NCBI RefSeq assembly: GCF_029543245.1
Contig: NZ_JARQWV010000013.1
Location: 90,384-154,383 of the forward strand
Length of the DNA: 64,000 nucleotides
Direction: 5' to 3'
From: Caulobacter endophyticus
Lineage (GTDB): Bacteria; Pseudomonadota; Alphaproteobacteria; Caulobacterales; Caulobacteraceae
Shown here: piece after piece, positions 1 through 8,796 of the stretch
Numbering within the stretch: the first letter of the stretch is position 1
Layout of the letters: every line of letters begins with the position of its first letter
Notes under the pieces: model-generated
What the model saw: only the letters and a program-made list of their open reading frames with translations
Databases searched by the model: none
Told to the model about the DNA's origin: nothing
Position numbers and translations under genes: made by a program

Positions 1-213
1 CAGCAGGGTCCGGCACGACATGAAATTTTCGAAAGGTGGGAGCTCGCGTCCTCGAAGCCTCACGATCAAGTGCTTGATTTGCATGCCCTTCGTATCGGCG
101 CTCCCGGCAACGCTTCATTCGTGTAACATTGTTCACATCTTCAGACATTTTCGCGCCACAACCGCCTTCAACCTAGGCCGCAGTTCGTTTCCGCCCCTTC
201 GATGGAGATCGCC

Positions 214-825
214 ATGCGCCTCGTCCTGAAATCCCTGACCCTCGCCGCCGGCGCGGCCCTGGCGGCCGGCGTCGTCGCCGCCTCGGCCCAGCCGGCCGCT
301 CCGCCCCCGCCGCCCGCCCCGCCGGAAGCGCCCGAGCCGCCCCCGCCGCCGCCGAGCTTCGACAACCTGATGTTCCGCGGTCATCCTGGTCCAGGCGCCA
401 TGGCCTTCCGCATGCACCAGGATCCGGAAGCCCGCGCCCAGCGCCTGCGCGACGTGCTGCAACTGACCGACCGCCAGGACGGCGCCCTGAAGGCCTACAT
501 CGCCGCCACCGGTCCGAAGGAACGCCCCGAGCCCAGGCCGGCGCGCGACGAGAGCGTCAAGGACAAGGCTCCGCCGACGGCGCTGGAGCGCCTCGACGAG
601 CAGGCCGAGCGCATGGCCAAGGTCGCCGCCGACCTCAAGGGCCGCGCCGACGCCACGCGCAGCTTCTACAACGCCCTGACGCCCAGCCAGAAGAAGGCCT
701 TCGATGCCCTGGGTCCGGAAGTGACCGGCGCGCCTAACGTCACCGTCCGCCGCTTCGAGACCCGTGGTCCAAAGGCCGGCTTCGGCGAACGTCGGGTGAT
801 CATCCAGCGCAAGTCGGGCTCGTAA
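214..825 (+). CDS. Secreted Spy/CpxP-like LTxxQ-motif protein
   Basis: Probable periplasmic protein of the Spy/CpxP/heavy-metal-sensor type, of unknown exact role. An upstream in-frame ATG at 202 exists. The ATG at 214 is preferred because it starts a clean signal peptide (MRLVLKSLTLAAGAALAAG, ending near ASA). A proline-rich stretch of roughly residues 25-50 follows. The rest is charged and helical, with LTDRQ and LTPSQ segments that match the LTxxQ signature of this family. Members bind unfolded periplasmic proteins or take part in envelope-stress responses; that role is inferred here only from the fold-level motif. No partner gene is adjacent except the ccm cluster, which starts 50 bases downstream on the same strand. 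Confidence 0.7.
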   Translation: MRLVLKSLTLAAGAALAAGVVAASAQPAAPPPPPAPPEAPEPPPPPPSFDNLMFRGHPGPGAMAFRMHQDPEARAQRLRDVLQLTDRQDGALKAYIAATGPKERPEPRPARDESVKDKAPPTALERLDEQAERMAKVAADLKGRADATRSFYNALTPSQKKAFDALGPEVTGAPNVTVRRFETRGPKAGFGERRVIIQRKSGS

Positions 826-874
826 GCGCGCGAGACGATTGCGGGCGTCCGCCGGCCGATCTAAGTCAAGGTCG

Positions 875-1624
875 ATGGGCGCCCGCAACCACAACAAGAA
901 CACGTTCGATTTCCTGGCCAACCCCGAGCGGTTCATGGCCTTCTCGCGCTGGGCCGCGCCCATGTTCGGCGCGATCGCCGGCGTGCTGGCGGTGGTCGGC
1001 CTTGTTTTGACCTTCACGGTTCCCGAGGACTACCAGCAGGGCGACACGGTGCGGATGATGTTCATCCACGTGCCGGCGGCCGTGCTGGCGATGTTCGTCT
1101 ATCTGTGCCTGGGGATCGCCAGTTTCCTGGCCCTGGTTTTCCGCCACGCCCTGGCCGACGCGGCCGCCCAGGCCTGCGCCCCGCTGGGCGCGGCCTTCAC
1201 GGTGCTGGCCCTGGCCACCGGCTCGCTGTGGGGCAAGCCGATGTGGGGAACCTGGTGGGTGTGGGACGCCCGCCTGACCTCGGTGCTGGTGCTGCTGCTG
1301 TTCTATCTGGGCTACCTGGCCCTGCGCGGGGCCATCGACGACGAACAGAAGGCCGCCCGCGCCGCCGCCATCCTGGCCCTGGTTGGCGTCATCAACCTGC
1401 CGATCGTCAAGTTCTCGGTCGACTGGTGGAACAGCCTGCACCAGGGCTCCTCGACCCTGCTGGCCAAGCCGGAGAACCGGCTGCCGGCGGTCTATGCCTG
1501 GCCGATGCTGGTGATGCAGCTGGCCTATCTGTCGGCGTTCGGGTCGCTGTGGCTGGTGCGGATCCGGGCCCTGGTCTGGCGGCGCAAGGCGCGCAGCCTG
1601 GCCCTGAAGGCGGCGGAGGCCTGA
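875..1624 (+). CDS. ccmC: Heme exporter protein CcmC
   Basis: Inner-membrane heme-handling protein of cytochrome c maturation System I, which presents heme to CcmE. It is a multi-spanning protein of 249 residues. The tryptophan-rich WGTWWVWDARLT motif lies at about residues 124-135. Two candidate heme-ligand histidines flank it, one in MFIHVPAA (about 65) and one in NSLHQGSS (about 189). A TTG-initiated extension from 839 is possible, but the ATG at 875 gives the usual family length and N-terminus. ccmD follows after 7 bases and ccmG overlaps ccmD, so the three form one operon. ccmA and ccmB are not upstream here; they lie at about 22 kb on the other strand. Confidence 0.95.
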   Translation: MGARNHNKNTFDFLANPERFMAFSRWAAPMFGAIAGVLAVVGLVLTFTVPEDYQQGDTVRMMFIHVPAAVLAMFVYLCLGIASFLALVFRHALADAAAQACAPLGAAFTVLALATGSLWGKPMWGTWWVWDARLTSVLVLLLFYLGYLALRGAIDDEQKAARAAAILALVGVINLPIVKFSVDWWNSLHQGSSTLLAKPENRLPAVYAWPMLVMQLAYLSAFGSLWLVRIRALVWRRKARSLALKAAEA

Positions 1625-1631
1625 TCCCGCG

Positions 1632-1799
1632 ATGACGTTCGATTTCGACGCCGGCAAGTACGCCGTCTATGTCTGGCCCGCCTTCGCCCTGACGGCGGTG
1701 GTGTTCGCCTGGATGATCGTCGACAGCCTGGCCGCCGCCCGCCGCTGGCGCGCCGAGGCCGAGCGCCGGCAGGCGCAGGCGAAAGACGCCGGCAAGTGA
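1632..1799 (+). CDS. ccmD: Heme exporter protein CcmD
   Basis: Tiny membrane protein of 55 residues that stabilises CcmC and helps release holo-CcmE from the CcmABCD complex. It has the expected layout: a short N-terminal segment with a conserved-looking Tyr (KYAVYVWPAFALT), one transmembrane helix over about residues 12-33, and a very basic, Arg/Ala-rich cytoplasmic tail. It starts 7 bases after ccmC, and its TGA overlaps the GTG start of ccmG (sequence GTGA), which supports translational coupling. The gene is short and easily missed; the identification rests on position, size and topology. Confidence 0.88.
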   Translation: MTFDFDAGKYAVYVWPAFALTAVVFAWMIVDSLAAARRWRAEAERRQAQAKDAGK

Positions 1800-2308
1800 A
1801 GCGCTGGCTGGCGTTTTCTCCGCTGATCGTGCTGGCGGCCCTGGCGGTGCTGTTCGCCGGCTATGCCCTCAAGCGAAATCCGCAGGTCAGCCCCGACGCC
1901 CTGGTCGGCAAGGCCGTGCCGGCCCTGTCGTTGCCCGACCTCGACAGTGGGACGCCGGCCCCGGTCCGCGCCGCCGGCGACGGGCCGATGCTGATCAACT
2001 TCTTCGCCTCCTGGTGCGCGCCCTGCGAGATCGAGCATCCACAGCTGATGGCGCTGAAGGCGCGCGGCGTGCGGATCGTCGGCGTCGCCTACAAGGACGC
2101 GCCCGCCAACACCGAAGCGTTCCTTTCCCGCCTGGGCGATCCGTTCGCGGCCCGGCTGGTGGATCGCGACGGCCGTGCCGGGGTCGAGTTCGGCGTCACC
2201 GGCGTGCCCGAGACCTTCGTGGTCGACGCGCAAGGGCGGGTGGTGGCCAAGCATACCGGGCCGATCACGCCCGAAGACCTGGACGGGCTCGTTTCCAAGC
2301 TGCGTTGA
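1796..2308 (+). CDS. ccmG: Thiol:disulfide interchange protein CcmG/DsbE
   Basis: Membrane-anchored periplasmic thioredoxin-like reductant that keeps apocytochrome c cysteines reduced before heme ligation. It has 170 residues. The N-terminal signal anchor covers about residues 5-23. The thioredoxin fold carries the active site WCAPC with Cys74 and Cys77, and a cis-proline region in GVTGVPETF. The start codon is GTG and overlaps the ccmD stop. This is the last gene of the ccmCDG operon. The next gene is 78 bases away and is preceded by its own regulatory-looking motifs. Confidence 0.95.
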   Translation: MKRWLAFSPLIVLAALAVLFAGYALKRNPQVSPDALVGKAVPALSLPDLDSGTPAPVRAAGDGPMLINFFASWCAPCEIEHPQLMALKARGVRIVGVAYKDAPANTEAFLSRLGDPFAARLVDRDGRAGVEFGVTGVPETFVVDAQGRVVAKHTGPITPEDLDGLVSKLR

Positions 2309-2339
2309 AGCGTCGCGCACTTTCCGGCTTAGAAGGGCG

Positions 2340-2371
2340 TTAACCACGCTCGCGCACTCTGCATTAACCAT
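2340..2371 (+). promoter_or_regulatory. Two CtrA-like half-sites
   Basis: TTAACCA at 2340-2346 and TTAACCAT at 2364-2371 lie 24 bases apart, just upstream of the small ORF at 2387. TTAACCAT resembles the half-site recognised by the Caulobacter cell-cycle regulator CtrA. The full TTAA-N7-TTAA box is not present, so binding is an inference. Confidence 0.4.
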
Positions 2372-2386
2372 GCTATCAACTGCGTC

Positions 2387-2665
2387 ATGAGCACCGTTCG
2401 TCCCACCGGCCTGCCCGCCGTCACCGCCCGACCCACGTCCGGCGCCGTGACCCCGGCTGGCCAGTCGCGCGCGGCGGCGTTCTTCCAGGCGGCGGTCAGC
2501 GACGCGACCAGCGCCCGCCCCACGGCCTCGCCGATGACGGTGCAACTGCAGACCCAGACCGAGCCCCAGGCGCGCCGCACCGTGCCGCCCAAGGCCTTCA
2601 CGGCTCCCACCGAACAGCCGCAGAAGATCCTGCGCCCGGGTTCGCTGCTGAACATCCTGGTCTGA
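2387..2665 (+). CDS. Small hypothetical protein, 92 aa
   Basis: I do not recognise this protein. It is rich in Thr, Ala, Pro and Gln, has no transmembrane helix or signal peptide, and looks mostly disordered. The C-terminus is distinctive and ends in a hydrophobic peptide (RPGSLLNILV). Codon use fits its neighbours, with strong GC at third positions. There is no clear Shine-Dalgarno sequence before the ATG. The two TTAACC motifs just upstream suggest possible cell-cycle control. A CGTCATCCCGG-type repeat follows directly. It could be a small adaptor or secreted factor; nothing in the sequence decides this. Confidence 0.6.
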   Translation: MSTVRPTGLPAVTARPTSGAVTPAGQSRAAAFFQAAVSDATSARPTASPMTVQLQTQTEPQARRTVPPKAFTAPTEQPQKILRPGSLLNILV

Positions 2666-2687
2666 GGTCTTTCCGACCCAAACCCAT

Positions 2688-2861
2688 CGTCATCCCGGCC
2701 ACCCGGGTCGCGCGAAGCGCGCCCGAGGACAGGCTCCGCGTAGCGTAGAGCCGGGACCCAGGGGCCGCCGCACTGCGCCGGCTGCCGCTGAGCGGCGAAC
2801 CCTGCCTCCGAGCCCAGTCCCCTGGGTCCCGGATAAGCGCTCCGCGCTTTCCGGGATGACG
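2688..2861. repeat. CGTCATCCCGG-bounded intergenic repeat, copy 1
   Basis: About 174 bases bounded by inverted arms CGTCATCCCGG and CCGGGATGACG. A second nested pair of arms lies inside (GGGACCCAGG and CCTGGGTCCC). Copies at 8041 and 50000 share both arm pairs. Copy 1 and the 8041 copy also share the centre GCCGCCGCACTGCGCCGGC. Copy 1 is the longest because of an extra insert after the left arm. It resembles REP/BIME-type intergenic palindromes. Confidence 0.8.
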
Positions 2862-2891
2862 AGAGGGGGGCGGTGTTGGAGTTCGAAACGA

Positions 2892-2930
2892 AAAACGCCG
2901 CGACATCGATTGTCGCGGCGTTTTCTTTTT
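2892..2930. terminator. Bidirectional intrinsic terminator (ftsK and upstream + genes)
   Basis: A perfect 14-base stem (2892-2905 with 2911-2924) has a 5-base loop. T-rich tails lie on both strands: TTTTCTTTTT on + and TTTTTCGTTT on -. It sits 15 bases beyond the ftsK stop codon and can also stop + strand transcription from the small gene at 2387. Confidence 0.85.
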
Positions 2931-2945
2931 CCGATCTCTTGAGCC

Positions 2946-5453
2946 CTACAGCGGCGGCGGGGGCGGCGCGAGGATCTCGCGCTTGCCGGCGTGATTGGCG
3001 GCGCCGACGACGCCTTCCTTCTCCATCCGCTCCATCAGCGAGGCGGCGCGGTTGTAGCCGATCTGCAGGCGGCGCTGGATGTAGCTGGTCGAGGCCTTGC
3101 GGTCGCGGGTGACCACGGCCACGGCGTGGTCGTAGAGGTCGTTGGCCCCGCCCTCGCCCTGGAAGGCGCCCTCGATGGCCTCTTCCTGCTCCTCGTCGCC
3201 GCCGGCGGTGACCTCCTCCAGGTACTGGGGGATGCCCTGGTCGCGCAGGAACTTGGCCACGGCCTCGACTTCACCGTCCGACACGAACGGGCCGTGCAGG
3301 CGGGTGATGCGGCCGCCGCCGGCCATGTAGAGCATGTCGCCCTGGCCCAGCAGCTGCTCGGCGCCCTGCTCGCCCAGGATGGTGCGGGCGTCGATCTTGC
3401 TGGTCACCTGGAAGCTGATCCGGGTGGGGAAGTTGGCCTTGATGGTGCCGGTGATGACGTCGACCGACGGACGCTGGGTGGCCATGATCAGGTGGATGCC
3501 GGCGGCGCGGGCCATCTGGGCCAGGCGCTGCACGGCGCCTTCGATGTCCTTGCCGGCGACCATCATTAGGTCGGCCACCTCGTCGATGACCACGACCAGG
3601 TAGGGCATGGCCTCGGGGCGGATCTGCTCGGTCTCGTAGATCGGGCGGCCGGCGTCGTCGAAGCCGGTCTGGACGGTCCGCTCGAAGTGTTCGCCCTTTT
3701 CCAGGGCCTCGTTGGCCTTCTCGTTGTAGCCGCCGATGTTGCGCACGCCGATCTTGGACATGCGGCGATAGCGGTCCTCCATCTCGCGGACGGTCCACTT
3801 CAGCGCCACGACGGCCTTCTTCGGATCGGTCACGACCGGCGCCAGGAGGTGCGGGATGCCGTCATAGACCGACAGTTCCAGCATCTTGGGGTCGATCATG
3901 ATGAAGCGGCACTTTTCAGGCGGCAGCTTGTAGAGGATCGACAGGATCATGGCGTTGACGCCGACCGACTTGCCCGAGCCGGTCGTACCGGCGATCAGCA
4001 GGTGGGGCATCTTGGCGAGGTCGGCGATGTAGGGCTCGCCGCCGATGGTTTCGCCCAGGGCCATGGGCAGGATCTGGCTGGCCTTGTCGTAGTCGGCGCT
4101 CGACAGCAGGTCGCGCAGATAGACGGTCTCGCGACGCTGGTTGGGCATTTCGATGCCGATGGCGTTGCGGCCTTGAGCCACGGCGACGCGGCACGAGATC
4201 ACGCTCATCGAGCGGGCGATGTCGTCGGCCAGGGCGACGACGCGGGCGGTCTTCACGCCCGGCGCCGGCACCAGTTCGTACATGGTCACGACCGGGCCGG
4301 GACGGATCTGGTCGATCTGGCCCTTCACCCCGAACTCGGCCAACACGCTTTCCAGAAGGCGGGCGTTCTGGCGCAGGGCGCCTTCATCGAATTCCGACGA
4401 GCGCGGCTTGGCCTTGGCCAGCATGGCCAGTTCCGGCAACTGGAAGCCGTCCTCGTCTTCCTCGAAGTCGAAGGTCTTCTGCTGCTCGCGCTGTTCGCGG
4501 TTGCTGGGCGCCGCCGGAGCCTTGGGCTGGCGGATCGCCAGCGGGCGGGCCTCGAAGCTGGGCGCGAAATCGTCGTCGTCGTCCTCGACCGGCGGCGGGG
4601 CCGGACGGGCGGCCTTGGCGGCGCGCGCCGCGGGCTGCGGGGCGACGACCATGCCGTCCTCGTCGTCGGCGGGAGCCGGCGTGCGGGCGGCGCGGCGGGG
4701 CGCGGGGGCCTCGTCGTTGTCGATGGCGTCCATGGCCTCGCGCACCGGGCGGCGCGGGGCGGCCTTGGCGCGCGGGGCGCGGGCGGCCTGCGGCTCGGGC
4801 TCCTGGCGCGGCGCGCGTTCGCGCGGCGCGGTCAGGCGGGCGATCAGGGACAGCACGCTCTCGGGGTCGATGCGGCGCACGCCCAGGGCGTAGCCGACGC
4901 CGATCACGGCCCCGACCAGCAGCAGCAGGGCGGCGATGATCCGGGCGCCGGGGATGTGGGCGAAGCTGAAGATCCCGGCCAGCAGGTTGAGCAGGCCATC
5001 GCCCCAGAAGCCGCCCAGGCCCTTGGCCAGCGGCCAGACGGCGGGCTTGGCCAGCACGGTCAGGAAGCCGGCCAGGGCCAGCAGGCCGGCCACGCCGACG
5101 CCAGCGCGCACGCGCAACTCGCGGCGGTGGGCGTCGGGATCAGGCTGGGCGGTGCGGGCCAGGCCGAACACCAGCATCATGATCGCCGCGACCCAGCCGG
5201 CCAGGCCGAGGGACTGGACGACCACGTCGGCGATCACCGCGCCGGCGCCGCCCAGGGCGTTGCTGGCCGGCGCGCCGCTGACGGCGTTGAAGCTGGGATC
5301 GGAGGCGTCATAGGTCGCCAGGGACAGCAGCAGACCCGCGCCCAGAACCGCCAGGACGCCGCCCCGGAACCGGGCCGTCCATGGCTGATCCCAGCCATAG
5401 CGCACCGCCTCCCAGACCAGCTCCACATTCGATCGCCGCGCAACTCGCGCCAT
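2946..5453 (-). CDS. ftsK: DNA translocase FtsK
   Basis: Septal DNA pump that clears chromosome ends and activates XerCD at dif during division. The 835 residues begin with about four transmembrane helices (residues 25-200). A long Ala/Pro/Arg- and Asp/Glu-rich linker (about 205-345) follows, then the RecA-like motor. Walker A is GTTGSGKS at about 488-495, and Walker B lies in [11 protein letters not shown]. The C-terminal gamma winged-helix domain includes [16 protein letters not shown], which reads KOPS sites. The protein ends in a run of prolines. A TTAACCAT motif lies 43-50 bases upstream of the start, a possible CtrA half-site. It is monocistronic with its own terminator. Confidence 0.96.
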   Translation of the reverse strand: MARVARRSNVELVWEAVRYGWDQPWTARFRGGVLAVLGAGLLLSLATYDASDPSFNAVSGAPASNALGGAGAVIADVVVQSLGLAGWVAAIMMLVFGLARTAQPDPDAHRRELRVRAGVGVAGLLALAGFLTVLAKPAVWPLAKGLGGFWGDGLLNLLAGIFSFAHIPGARIIAALLLLVGAVIGVGYALGVRRIDPESVLSLIARLTAPRERAPRQEPEPQAARAPRAKAAPRRPVREAMDAIDNDEAPAPRRAARTPAPADDEDGMVVAPQPAARAAKAARPAPPPVEDDDDDFAPSFEARPLAIRQPKAPAAPSNREQREQQKTFDFEEDEDGFQLPELAMLAKAKPRSSEFDEGALRQNARLLESVLAEFGVKGQIDQIRPGPVVTMYELVPAPGVKTARVVALADDIARSMSVISCRVAVAQGRNAIGIEMPNQRRETVYLRDLLSSADYDKASQILPMALGETIGGEPYIADLAKMPHLLIAGTTGSGKSVGVNAMILSILYKLPPEKCRFIMIDPKMLELSVYDGIPHLLAPVVTDPKKAVVALKWTVREMEDRYRRMSKIGVRNIGGYNEKANEALEKGEHFERTVQTGFDDAGRPIYETEQIRPEAMPYLVVVIDEVADLMMVAGKDIEGAVQRLAQMARAAGIHLIMATQRPSVDVITGTIKANFPTRISFQVTSKIDARTILGEQGAEQLLGQGDMLYMAGGGRITRLHGPFVSDGEVEAVAKFLRDQGIPQYLEEVTAGGDEEQEEAIEGAFQGEGGANDLYDHAVAVVTRDRKASTSYIQRRLQIGYNRAASLMERMEKEGVVGAANHAGKREILAPPPPPL

Positions 5454-5495
5454 GAACCACTCCGAAGCACTTCGAATGCTACCTTGTGGCCCCAG

Positions 5496-5503
5496 ATGGT
5501 TAA
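5496..5503 (-). promoter_or_regulatory. CtrA-like half-site upstream of ftsK
   Basis: Minus-strand TTAACCAT, 43 bases before the ftsK ATG, followed by GC-rich DNA. It matches the 8-base half-site used by CtrA in Caulobacter. It is only a single half-site, so confidence is limited. Confidence 0.35.
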
Positions 5504-5647
5504 GGGGCGTTTACCGAGATCGGGATCGAGGGGCCTCTGGAAACAAAGACTTAGTGTCGCAGGTCGTCACGAGAGCTTCATGGAACCAGAGTCGTGGGAC
5601 GTGCATTTCCATGCCGTATCCCCCTAGTAACATCCCCTCTGACTTCG

Positions 5648-5678
5648 CGACCCGGGCGGCGACGCCCGGGTCGTTTTT
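5648..5678 (+). terminator. Orphan intrinsic terminator, + strand
   Basis: An 11-base perfect stem (5648-5658 with 5663-5673) has a GCGA tetraloop and is followed by TTTTT. The minus-strand side lacks a T-run, so it acts in the + direction. No + strand coding gene lies between the divergent ftsK start and this hairpin. Confidence 0.75.
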
Positions 5679-5690
5679 CGTCACGACCGC

Positions 5691-5856
5691 CACCTTCTCC
5701 CCTTGCGGGAGAAGGTGGCGGTCGAAGACCGTCGGATGAGGGGTCTCTCAGAAGGTTGAATACGTACCCGTCAGTCCGTCGTCGCGGCGGAAAGGTCCGT
5801 CGACCCCTCACCCGACCTCCCTTCGGGAGGCCACCCTCTCCCGCAAGGGGAGAGGG
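5691..5856. repeat. Inverted pair of palindromic repeats (CTCCC-TTGC-GGGAG family)
   Basis: The left element (5691-5744) contains TTCTCCCCTTGCGGGAGAA and then GTCGG-ATGAGGGGTC. The right element (5802-5856) is the same design reversed: GACCCCTCACCCGACC, then CTCTCCCGCAAGGGGAGAG. The same paired arrangement occurs at 17685-17847. The right element begins 5 bases past the hslU stop and may protect the 3' end of its mRNA. Confidence 0.75.
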
Positions 5857-5861
5857 ATTCT

Positions 5862-7157
5862 TCAGAGAATATACCGGCTCAGATCCGCATTGGCCGCCAG
5901 GGTTCCGACGCGCTTGTTGACGTAGTCGGCGTCGATGGTGACCGTCTCGCCGCCGTGGTCGGTGGCGGTGAAGCTGATCTCTTCGACCACCTTTTCCATG
6001 ATCGTCTGCAAGCGGCGGGCGCCGATGTTCTCGACCGAGGCGTTGACGGCCACGGCCGCGTCGGCCAGGGCGTCGATGGCCTCGTCGGTGAACACAAGGG
6101 TCAGGCCCTCGGTGGCCATCAGGGCCTGGTGCTGGCGCAGCAGGTTGGCTTCCGGCTCGGTGAGGATGCGGCGCATGTCGTCGCGCGACAGGCCCTTCAG
6201 CTCGACGCGGATCGGCAGGCGGCCTTGCAGCTCGGGCAGCAGGTCCGACGGCTTGGCCACGTGGAAGGCGCCCGAGGCGATGAACAGGATGTGGTCGGTC
6301 TTCACCGGCCCATACTTGGTCGACACCGTCGTGCCCTCGATCAGCGGCAGCAGGTCGCGCTGCACGCCTTCCCGGGAAACGTCGGCGCCGCCGCGCTGCG
6401 AGCTGCTGGCGACCTTGTCGATCTCGTCGAGGAAGACGATGCCGTGGTTCTCGGCCAGGGCCAGGGCTTCCTGCGTCAGAGCCTCCTGGTCGAGCAGCTT
6501 GTCGCTCTCCTCGGCGATCAGCGGGGCCCAGGCGCCCGAGACCGTGGTCTTGTGGGTCTTGGTGCGGCCGCCGCCGAACGACTTCATCATCTCGCCGAGG
6601 TTCAGCACCGAGGCGCCCGGCTGGCCGGGAATCTCGAACATGCCGCCGCCGCCGTTGTCGGCCAGGGTCAGCTCGATTTCCTTGTCGTCGAGCTCGCCGG
6701 CGCGGAGCTTCTTGCGGAAGCTGTCGCGGGCCGCCGTAGCGCCGGGGCCGGTCAGGGCGTCGAGGATGCGGTCCTCGGCGGCGGCTTCGGCCTTGGCCTT
6801 CACGCCCGAACGACGCTTGTCGCGGACCATGGCCAGGGCGCTTTCGACCAGGTCACGGACGATCTGGTCGACGTCCCGGCCGACATAGCCGACCTCCGTG
6901 AACTTGGTGGCCTCGACCTTGAGGAACGGGGCCTGGGCCAGTTTGGCCAGGCGCCGGGCGATCTCGGTCTTGCCCACGCCCGTGGGGCCGATCAGCAGGA
7001 TGTTCTTGGGGGTGATCTCGTCCTGCAGGTCGGCCGGGGTGCGACGGCGGCGCCAGCGGTTGCGCAGGGCGACGGCGACGGCGCGCTTGGCCTCGGCGTG
7101 GCCGACGATGAAGCGATCCAGTTCGGAGACGATTTCGCGGGGGGAGAACTCGGTCAT
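5862..7157 (-). CDS. hslU: ATP-dependent protease ATPase subunit HslU
   Basis: Hexameric AAA+ unfoldase that feeds substrates to the HslV peptidase. It has 431 residues. Walker A GPTGVGKT lies at residues 57-64, followed by the GYVGRDV pore-loop motif and the I-domain. Walker B lies in [11 protein letters not shown]. The C-terminus is DLSRYIL, the tail that docks into HslV. An upstream start at 7214 is possible, but the ATG at 7157 matches the family N-terminus ([10 protein letters not shown]). It overlaps the stop of the preceding gene by ATGA, so translation is coupled to that secreted protein's gene rather than directly to hslV. Confidence 0.96.
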   Translation of the reverse strand: MTEFSPREIVSELDRFIVGHAEAKRAVAVALRNRWRRRRTPADLQDEITPKNILLIGPTGVGKTEIARRLAKLAQAPFLKVEATKFTEVGYVGRDVDQIVRDLVESALAMVRDKRRSGVKAKAEAAAEDRILDALTGPGATAARDSFRKKLRAGELDDKEIELTLADNGGGGMFEIPGQPGASVLNLGEMMKSFGGGRTKTHKTTVSGAWAPLIAEESDKLLDQEALTQEALALAENHGIVFLDEIDKVASSSQRGGADVSREGVQRDLLPLIEGTTVSTKYGPVKTDHILFIASGAFHVAKPSDLLPELQGRLPIRVELKGLSRDDMRRILTEPEANLLRQHQALMATEGLTLVFTDEAIDALADAAVAVNASVENIGARRLQTIMEKVVEEISFTATDHGGETVTIDADYVNKRVGTLAANADLSRYIL

Positions 7158-7993
7158 GTGTCGTTGATCAGGGTCTCGAAGATCAGGCGCCAGCCTTCGG
7201 CGCGTTTCTGCCACACGTGCATATAGTGCGCGGCGACGGGTTTGTTATCGGGTCCGCTCCAAGTCGCCTCGCCATGGGTCCAGACGAGGTCGCCCGCGCC
7301 CGACGCGCCGCCGCCCTGCGGACGCAGCGCGATCGAGGCCGGACGCAGGGCCAGCCGGGCGGAGAGGTCGTTTCCGGCCAGGGCCTTGGCGCTCTTGGGT
7401 CCCAGCAGCCAGGCGTCGGCGGTCAGCACGGCCTTGTAGGCGGCGGGGGCGTCGGTGGAGGCGGCCAAGGCCAGGGCGGCTTCGGCGTCGCGGGCCTCCT
7501 CGAAGCCCTGGGCCTGGGACGCCGCGCCCTCGGACGCGAGCGGGCCGACCTGGGCGGCGGCGTCGGGACCGGGGGCCCTGCCGGGATCGGCCTCGGCGCC
7601 GCCGTCATAGACCCACTTCCACACCCCGTCGGCGCCCTTGCGCCAGATGGTGGCGTAGTAGCCGCCGCGCTTGTCGTCGATGCTCCAGGGCCCGAACGAC
7701 AGGCCAAGGTCGCCGGAGCGGGCGATCACCACCTTCTGCGGCCACCAGAAGAGCTTGGGCTCGTTCGTCCCGGGGCGCTTTTCGTAGAGCTCGCGGGCGT
7801 TCACCGGGCCGGGCGCGAAGACGATGGCGTCGTCGGCCATGTGCTTGAGGAACGAGCCCCGGATCCCCAGGGCCAGGCCGTCGGCCGCGAAGGCCCGCTC
7901 GGCGGCCTCGATGGGGGCGGCCGAGATCTCCTGGGCGATGGCCGGACCGGCGATGGCGGCGGCGATCAGGGCGGGGGGAAGGATCTTGAGCAT
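7154..7993 (-). CDS. Secreted NTF2-like (DUF4440/SnoaL-type) protein inside hslVU
   Basis: Exported protein of 279 residues with a clear signal peptide (cleavage near AIAQ-EI, residue 20). Two halves resemble nuclear-transport-factor-2-like folds. The first has [26 protein letters not shown] and [21 protein letters not shown]. The second ends [17 protein letters not shown]. Such folds are small binding pockets or weak enzymes; no catalytic function can be assigned. It lies between hslV and hslU on the same strand. Its stop overlaps the hslU start by four bases, so it shares an mRNA with hslU, which is odd for a cytoplasmic protease system. Confidence 0.8.
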   Translation of the reverse strand: MLKILPPALIAAAIAGPAIAQEISAAPIEAAERAFAADGLALGIRGSFLKHMADDAIVFAPGPVNARELYEKRPGTNEPKLFWWPQKVVIARSGDLGLSFGPWSIDDKRGGYYATIWRKGADGVWKWVYDGGAEADPGRAPGPDAAAQVGPLASEGAASQAQGFEEARDAEAALALAASTDAPAAYKAVLTADAWLLGPKSAKALAGNDLSARLALRPASIALRPQGGGASGAGDLVWTHGEATWSGPDNKPVAAHYMHVWQKRAEGWRLIFETLINDT

Positions 7994-8040
7994 GGTGTCG
8001 GGTCCTCGAACGCCAGCTTCTCTGTCTGGTCCATTCTAGC

Positions 8041-8179
8041 CGTCATCCCGGCCGCAGCGAAGCGGAGAGCCGGGACCCAGGAGCCGCCGCACTGCGCCGG
8101 CTGCCGTCTGGGCTGTGAACCTTGGCGCGGAGCCCGGTCCCCTGGGTCCCGGATCGGCCTTCGGCCGTCCGGGATGACG
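8041..8179. repeat. CGTCATCCCGG-bounded intergenic repeat, copy 2
   Basis: A 139-base element with outer arms CGTCATCCCGG/CCGGGATGACG and inner arms GGGACCCAGG/CCTGGGTCCC. It lies between hslV and the NTF2-like gene and so splits the hslV-hslU transcript. Its core is close to copy 1 at 2688. Confidence 0.8.
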
Positions 8180-8191
8180 ACTTGAAGAGGC

Positions 8192-8755
8192 CTACAGCCC
8201 CTCCACCGTCAGGTTGCCGTTGGTGTAGACGCAGATCTCGGCGGCGATGGCCATGGCGCGGCGGGCGATCTCTTCTGCGGTCAGGTCCTGGTCGATCAGG
8301 GCCTTGGCGGCGGCCAGGGCGTAGTTGCCGCCCGAGCCGATGGCCGCGACCGCGCCGCCGCCTGGGCTTTCGCCCGGCTCCAGCACGTCGCCGACGCCGG
8401 TGACGGTGTAGATGGCGTCCTTGTCGGCCACCAGCAGCATGGCTTCCAGGCGGCGCAGGTAGCGGTCGGTGCGCCAGTCCTTGGCCAGGTCGACGCAGGC
8501 CCGGGCCAGTTGGTTGGGATACTGCTCGAGCTTGGCTTCCAGCCGCTCGATCAGGGTGAAGGCGTCGGCCGTGGCCCCGGCGAAGCCGGCGACGACGGCG
8601 CCCCCGGCCAGGCGGCGGACCTTGCGGGCGTTGCCCTTGACGACGGTTGGGCCCATGGAGACCTGTCCGTCGCCGGCGATCACGGTCTGGCCGTTCTTGC
8701 GCACCGCGAGAATGGTGGTGCCGTGCCAGTCGGGGAACGAGTTCGAGCTTTGCAT
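8192..8755 (-). CDS. hslV: ATP-dependent protease peptidase subunit HslV
   Basis: Proteasome-beta-like threonine peptidase that forms the core of HslVU. It has 187 residues from the ATG at 8755. A 12-residue propeptide precedes the catalytic Thr13 in [13 protein letters not shown]. The [18 protein letters not shown] and [11 protein letters not shown] motifs are typical. A longer start at 8791 would add 12 unneeded residues. It is the first gene of the hslV-NTF2-hslU transcription unit, separated from the second gene by a repeat. It is divergent from the MoeB-like gene, with only about 40 bases between the starts, so the two promoters must be tightly packed. Confidence 0.96.
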   Translation of the reverse strand: MQSSNSFPDWHGTTILAVRKNGQTVIAGDGQVSMGPTVVKGNARKVRRLAGGAVVAGFAGATADAFTLIERLEAKLEQYPNQLARACVDLAKDWRTDRYLRRLEAMLLVADKDAIYTVTGVGDVLEPGESPGGGAVAAIGSGGNYALAAAKALIDQDLTAEEIARRAMAIAAEICVYTNGNLTVEGL

Positions 8756-8796
8756 GGCTTCGCATGTGGCGAGGCCGGCCTGGAGGGTCAAGCGCC

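Larger units (their letters stand above)
5454..5861. other. Non-coding region between ftsK and hslU
   Basis: No convincing protein gene. From left to right it holds the ftsK promoter side with a TTAACCAT motif, a stretch with two C-rich runs (about 5620-5640), a strong + strand intrinsic terminator at 5648-5678, and two palindromic repeats in opposite orientation (5691-5744 and 5802-5856). The terminator has no + strand gene in front of it, so a short non-coding + transcript is possible (see findings). Tiny ORFs on either strand here (15 and 33-40 codons) were not accepted. Confidence 0.6.

Noticed and set aside
121..138. AACATTGTT near-palindrome upstream of the first gene
   Set aside because: Only nine bases are symmetric and the flanks do not pair; not distinguishable from chance.
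3687..5627. 646-codon open frame antisense to ftsK
   Set aside because: It mirrors ftsK, which has full domain support. The translation is low-complexity Gly/Gln/His/Asp-rich, as expected for antisense of GC-rich coding DNA.
5580..5627. 15-codon + strand frame before the orphan terminator
   Set aside because: Too short to support; the C-rich, terminator-ended context fits a non-coding RNA at least as well.
5511..5633. 40-codon minus-strand frame (with a 33-codon version after AGGGGG) upstream of ftsK
   Set aside because: It has a plausible ribosome site but no similarity I recognise and no partner gene; possible leader peptide, but not supportable.
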